DNA of 64,000 nucleotides from Apostichopus japonicus (lineage: Eukaryota; Echinodermata; Holothuroidea; Aspidochirotida; Stichopodidae). The position numbers were made by a program, and so were the translations under genes. Positions 59,216 to 64,000 of the stretch are shown piece by piece. The notes below the pieces were generated by a model that was not told where the DNA came from, searched no databases, and worked only from the letters and a program-made list of their open reading frames with translations. The stretch lies in contig NC_092572.1 in the NCBI RefSeq assembly GCF_037975245.1, positions 4,420,001-4,484,000 of the forward strand, given 5' to 3'. The stretch's first letter is position 1. Each line of letters opens with the position of its first letter.

Positions 59216-60685
59216 TCAGTAATAACGCATGTCGTAACCTGTTTAGCAAAATATGCTTGCTTTTATTAATAAGGGGAAGACGGGGGGGGGGTGGGGATGT
59301 TGGAAGGTGGAGGATATTGGTTGAGTGAAGTTTTCATGTTGTTTACAAATATTAATTACTGCTTAAATCTCAATTGGATTCTTCCATATGTTAATCGATA
59401 CTTACCCGTAAGACCTGTGCTGGAACACGCATAGCGCAGATTTCCGACCAAAACAACGTCATTATTCGGTATGGCCCCTCCAGCCTCTAAAGCGCACCAG
59501 TAGACGGCTTCTAAAGGTTAAATTACAATAAATAATATACATGAATCACAAAAGGAGACAAGTTACAAAGCAATTTTACAGATAATTTCACAAAACGTGT
59601 TTCGTAAGGAACATGAAGGAGAAAATCCACCTTTACTGTTTATCATAAGTATATATATTATAGTACCTGTTATGACGGATATTTCTTGAATGCAATCTCC
59701 AAGTCAATCCAAATACCCTTTAAACTTTCGTCTCACTTCATAGAAACTAATTTGTACGGACCATTCGAATATTTCGGAATTCTTAATGTACAATAAATAG
59801 TATGGCGCTACGTGAACGCTTTTGTATAACTTATGAAGAGCTAGAAAATATGATTAAAGTATTGTAGTTCCCATGCAGAGACGGGCTTAAAGTCAGGCAT
59901 CGACAGTCCTTCCGAAATACCATGTCCATTGGCTTAAACTAATGAAATATGTCCCATGACAATATGTATCACGGAAGTAATATATAAAAAATGAAGTTAT
60001 ACTTTCAATGTAAACATTTTGTTACAAATGGGTGAACAAATATGAATGATGTTCCACTTTTAGGCCACGAGACCCATCCCCTCCCCAACCACCCCATAAA
60101 AACTATGTACTGTGTTTTCTCACTAACACAAATATGTAAACACTTTGCGTTTCCGTGATCCGTGATACTCCATCTTGCGATAACAGCGAACAACATTTGC
60201 AACACCTATAGTGTGTTAATCATTTTTTTTTCAGATTCTTTTAAACTATGATATGATAGGCAAAATGTAATTCTTCAAAATTTCAAATAACAAAGGTGCA
60301 TATTGTCATTCAAACTTGCTCTGTTGCATTATGTTAAGTTAAAGAAAACGTTTTAGTTAATTTTATCTAATCAATGGATTAACAGAAACATTTATGTCTT
60401 CACCGAGCTTCCGACGTCGTCATTAATTCAGTTTTTAAGGGACATTCCAAAGATCTAGCATACTTTTAAGGTGAATATCTCAACAGCAACTTTTTCAATT
60501 TTATTTCATTCATCTTGCATTGAATATGACATGTCCCTTTAACATTCTACATGTTAACGAGAATATACAACTGGAAGTTAGGTATGTAATTGTTGTGGCC
60601 ATCTTACCTGAGAGTAGAGCACACAGTGCTACGATTAATAGGATGAGAAACACATTTGTAGCCGTTTTTACGTGTCGTTTTTTTT
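59216..60685 (-). CDS. Small secreted two-cysteine peptide (copy 2), start codon lost
   Basis: Same three-exon layout as copy 1: exon 1 about 60608-60685, exon 2 59406-59510, exon 3 59216-59238, with every splice site and phase kept. The signal-peptide codons (NVFLILLIVALCALLS) are identical to copy 1. Exon 2 keeps both cysteines (WCALE, YACSS) and GGAIP, but 15 of 35 codons change the residue and only about 3 change silently. Exon 3 again gives GYDMRYY and stop, with one silent change. An 8-base deletion just before the GCT codon removes the ATG used in copy 1. It is therefore either a pseudogene or starts in an upstream exon that I cannot place. No other lesion is seen. Confidence 0.55.
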
Positions 60686-63276
60686 CTAGAAATAAGAACA
60701 AAAGCAAACAAAATTAACCACAAATCAAATGAAAATTACTAGGCGCTTCCAATCAAATAAAGCGAATAAACAATCACAAAATATGACATCGCGTTTCATC
60801 GGGAGACATCCATGCGAAAGCATCACTTTTTGGAGGAATGATTGTTTTCCTAAGACAATTGTAAAAAGAACAATGTATTATTATATATTAAGTTCCCGAG
60901 CTTCCTGGTTGACCAGCCACTGGACTGTAACCTCCCACGCACGCACGCACCCATACCCACACGAACAACACTGTCCAACTTCCTGGTAAGGCTGTTTTGA
61001 ATAAAAACAAATAAAAATGTATCGAATAATGTCATGTAAGACATACTGCCATTTACTAATTACAAATATCTTCAATCCGAGAATCATTACTCTATCCTGC
61101 CAGAACTCTTGAATTACGACAGAAGTTGATTATTGAAAGTACTTAAGCCCTAGGAAGGTTTACTCGCCATCGTAAATTGAAGATTACATTCTGTTGGGTC
61201 TCGTATATGTGACCCTTACGGAAACATTATAGCCCACCGGTTTGATTTGAATGAAGCGAAATGTGAATGATACAGTGTGGAAAAATGCCATCCTACGCAT
61301 GTATGAGAGAACTGGAGTATCAACTTGTTATTTCAAAGTTTTTGATAGTAGATATATACATTAATTGCATAGAAACATATAAAAGCGAGAATCGTCATCG
61401 AATTGTGATATCATGATGCGATTCTTCATTCAATCTTTGTACAAGTCTCACCTATGTCATTGAAGTCATAAACACTTTATTGGTAATATTATAGACATTA
61501 TGAAATTTTAGAAAACTTTAGCCGCGTCGCTCAGAAATTTTGACTTATTGGTGACTGCTCACTGTACTTGATGGCTTGCACATACTTGTTTGACGAGTGA
61601 CGACATTACCGCACATCTAGACATAACACTATTTAAGAATTACTGAATTTGACAAACTATTGATATATCAGCATAAATAACCGTTTACTTTACAAAGACA
61701 CGGAAATTAATTAAGCACTTTAAGAATATTTTGAAGAAGGATGTTCAACGCCTTCGATCCGATATAATTGACATATGATGATACGTTAATGATACCAGAA
61801 AGTTCAATTTCATCATAATGTATGTACTTACTTCATGAAAACGTTACATCAAAATAAATGGACCTAATGGAAATAACTCCTCTACTTTAGTTCACGTTAA
61901 TAGATCGAAACGGGACATCTACTTGTCAACCGACAAAGCTTGGAGCAGGTTAATAACACTAAAGAACAACATATTAAGGCGTAACGTGACATAATAAGTA
62001 TCTTTTCGTGAAAAGTTTTCAACTTGAGAAAAACTGACTGTTCGTGACATTTACCGATTTTTTTCAGCTTACTTTTTTTTTTTATAGTTTACGTACCTTT
62101 ATGTGTTTATATACGATACTGCAGGCGCAAATGAGATCTCCTTGTACTTGATATGATGAGAACACGTATAGAATATGATGTATATGCGATGTAAATGTAA
62201 ATTGCAAGAAAATCAAATTTCAGTGAATTATTCTGCTACTAAGCATCACGGGTTATGATACAATCTGCCCTAAATATGGTACAACGTTTCAGCATAATTT
62301 AAATGTTACACTTAAAAGATGCTAAGGATCATGCAAAGAATGCCAAAACCCAATGGGTAGTAGACGTCTCTACTATTTATGTAGAAATAAACTTTCTTTA
62401 AATTTAAATTAAGATGAAAGACATTGACTGATCACCGGTACAGCTGCAGTCTTTGAAATTCTTGCACCAACGGATATGATTTAACCTCCACCTTACCTCT
62501 GATCTGGAAGTCTTCGCACTGGAAGTTTCTGGTAGAGAAATCATTTCAAACAGCTGCTTTTAAGGAATAGAACCACCAATAAGATCTCTTTGAATTCCCA
62601 TTGCCACCAATCACAAGCTAGCACGCAACAAATTGAAGTAATCATCCTCTAGTATTTGAGCACAGCAGGGTTTCTTGAAGCAGTAGACTAAGTGACGCCA
62701 ACGCAAATAACAACAGAGAAATTTGCTGGTATTAATTCAACTATTCATTGGAATGAAAGCTTGAATTACAGATTGACATCTAGGCCTTGAAAAGAAAAGG
62801 GCACGTGATGCGGAAAGATTCACTTGGCAGATTCTTTGCACTTTCCACTGATGACGAAAACAACGTTCTACTTAATATGTAAACCGCTGAATGTCGCATT
62901 GTGCCAAATCACAATATTTCTAATAAATCATCTCACCATAATTCTTTCTTCTTACTTCCTAGCCTGGTAAGTCATACCACAGAAAAATTCCAATATGTAA
63001 ACTGCTGAATGTCTCATTGCATTTGTGTGTTTTCTATGGTATTTTGTGAGTAAGAAAGTGTCACATCAGTTTGGGGGTTCTACTCCTTCTTTCCCGGATC
63101 CGCCGCACCTGTTAATGTCCCTTTCACCTGCTCATGTGAAATATATATAGTGTAAGAATGTAACACATTTTTCCCTTGATGTCCTGGAAACATTTAAAGA
63201 AGTTTACAACGTAACCAAGTCAATGTTAATAGAAACAATTAGAAATGTATCAAACTCTTTTAGTCTCAAGCAACAG
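60686..63276. other. Upstream region of peptide gene copy 2
   Basis: Near-identical to 31832-34353 apart from small indels, including a block at about 61016-61062 unique to this copy. No additional gene is supported. Confidence 0.45.
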
Positions 63277-64000
63277 GGACGTAGCCAGGTGGGGGGGGGG
63301 GGCAGGGGGAGCAACTTCTCCCCCTTTCAGTATAATAACAATGTTAAAAACTGTTGTTTTTTCAGCATGGTATTTTTGGCAGTGCGCTTTTGATCTTGAA
63401 TACTCGTCAGCTCAGTTTATTCGATCATAATCGTAGTAACATTCAGGCCTACTGATTCAGCTACTAACTTAGTTTGGCAGATGCAATTAGCTAAATTTAT
63501 CCTTTAGCTTATTACAAGCCTACAGTTGGACACTGCGTAATAAAATACATATTGCCTACCTAACCGCACTCGATGGAGTGTCACAAATCGTATGCACAAC
63601 GACGTCGACAACGTTCGTTCTCATCCTTTCTATGTTTCATCCTAAGTTGTTGCACGAACAGCATGTTATGGAGCTAAGCTAGCAATCGTACTTGATACGC
63701 ACTTCCTATAAATAATTATTACACTGCTAGTACACTGCAATAACGATATTTGTGTTTAGACCACTGCACATCTGGCTGTCTTACAAAATATGAAAGTTTA
63801 TATTGTCCATCAGTTATTGGACAATAAACAAGAATCAAAAATGGTAAAAGAGCACTATGTTTGCTTTCTGATATAATATGTAAAAGAATTCAAACGGGGG
63901 AAAAAATCTGCTGACCAAATGATATCATATGATAATGATGAAACTGGCAAAACATTGCACCAGATCGCATCTAAGGACCTTCAATTGTTCAAAATTCTCA

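Larger units (their letters stand above)
58823..64000. repeat. Duplicated segment, copy 2 (runs off the window)
   Basis: Colinear with 29040-35085; starts at 'tcacgtgtatagatcatt', 29783 bases from copy 1 and in the same orientation. It lacks the hAT MITE of copy 1 and two other blocks. It contains peptide gene copy 2 and the left part of the CAGGGACGTAGCC MITE from about 63277. The window ends inside that MITE. Confidence 0.9.

Overview
This is an animal genomic window, AT-rich, with almost no conventional genes and very dense transposon content. Several things suggest a marine deuterostome invertebrate, most plausibly an echinoderm: a hyalin-repeat (HYR) exon with phase 1-1 borders, a gypsy element of the compact Mag/SURL-like kind, Penelope-like elements with GIY-YIG endonucleases, a THAP-bearing TTAA transposon, and many GC-rich 'cgtagccaggggg' hAT-type MITEs. 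The species assignment is inference.

Layout. 1-690: Penelope-like RT fragment. 1858-3543: large inverted repeat built from a MITE carrying repeated CGAAGTTCGG boxes. 7638-10612: a 3.0 kb terminal-inverted-repeat element with TTCA target duplication, an internal 255-bp satellite and repeated GTGACGTACGGGACA boxes, inserted in a 673-bp tandem repeat that runs to 12009. 12334-12694: hAT-type MITE with perfect 8-bp duplication. 15658-20811: two copies of a CAGTGGCGGAGC MITE whose 8-bp target duplications are exchanged. 18451-19043: two SINE copies. 21680-23033: long-TIR element. 23587-27019: second TTCA element, carrying a 108-bp satellite and a nested hAT MITE. 27923-29041: tRNA-derived SINE, CATA microsatellite and L1-group LINE fragment.

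29040-35085 and 58823-64000 are two copies of one duplicated segment, mostly about 95% alike. On the minus strand each carries a three-exon gene model for a small secreted peptide. The signal-peptide codons and the introns are nearly identical between copies, but the exon for the mature peptide differs at about 31 of 105 bases, nearly all amino-acid changing. This is the most interesting item in the window.

Between the duplicates lie: a full-length young Ty3/gypsy element (36307-40201) with a truncated integrase; the 108-bp satellite as an array (about 40690-42085) split by a hAT MITE; an 870-bp inverted-repeat pair (42100-42973 and 46932-47825) enclosing a HYR exon with one stop and a decayed CR1/L2-type LINE; a decayed Penelope-like element (48324-49822) with a stop in its catalytic box; SINEs with TA tails; and a 5.5 kb TTAA element with THAP remnants (51476-56952). 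Most of the remaining sequence shows nothing recognisable.
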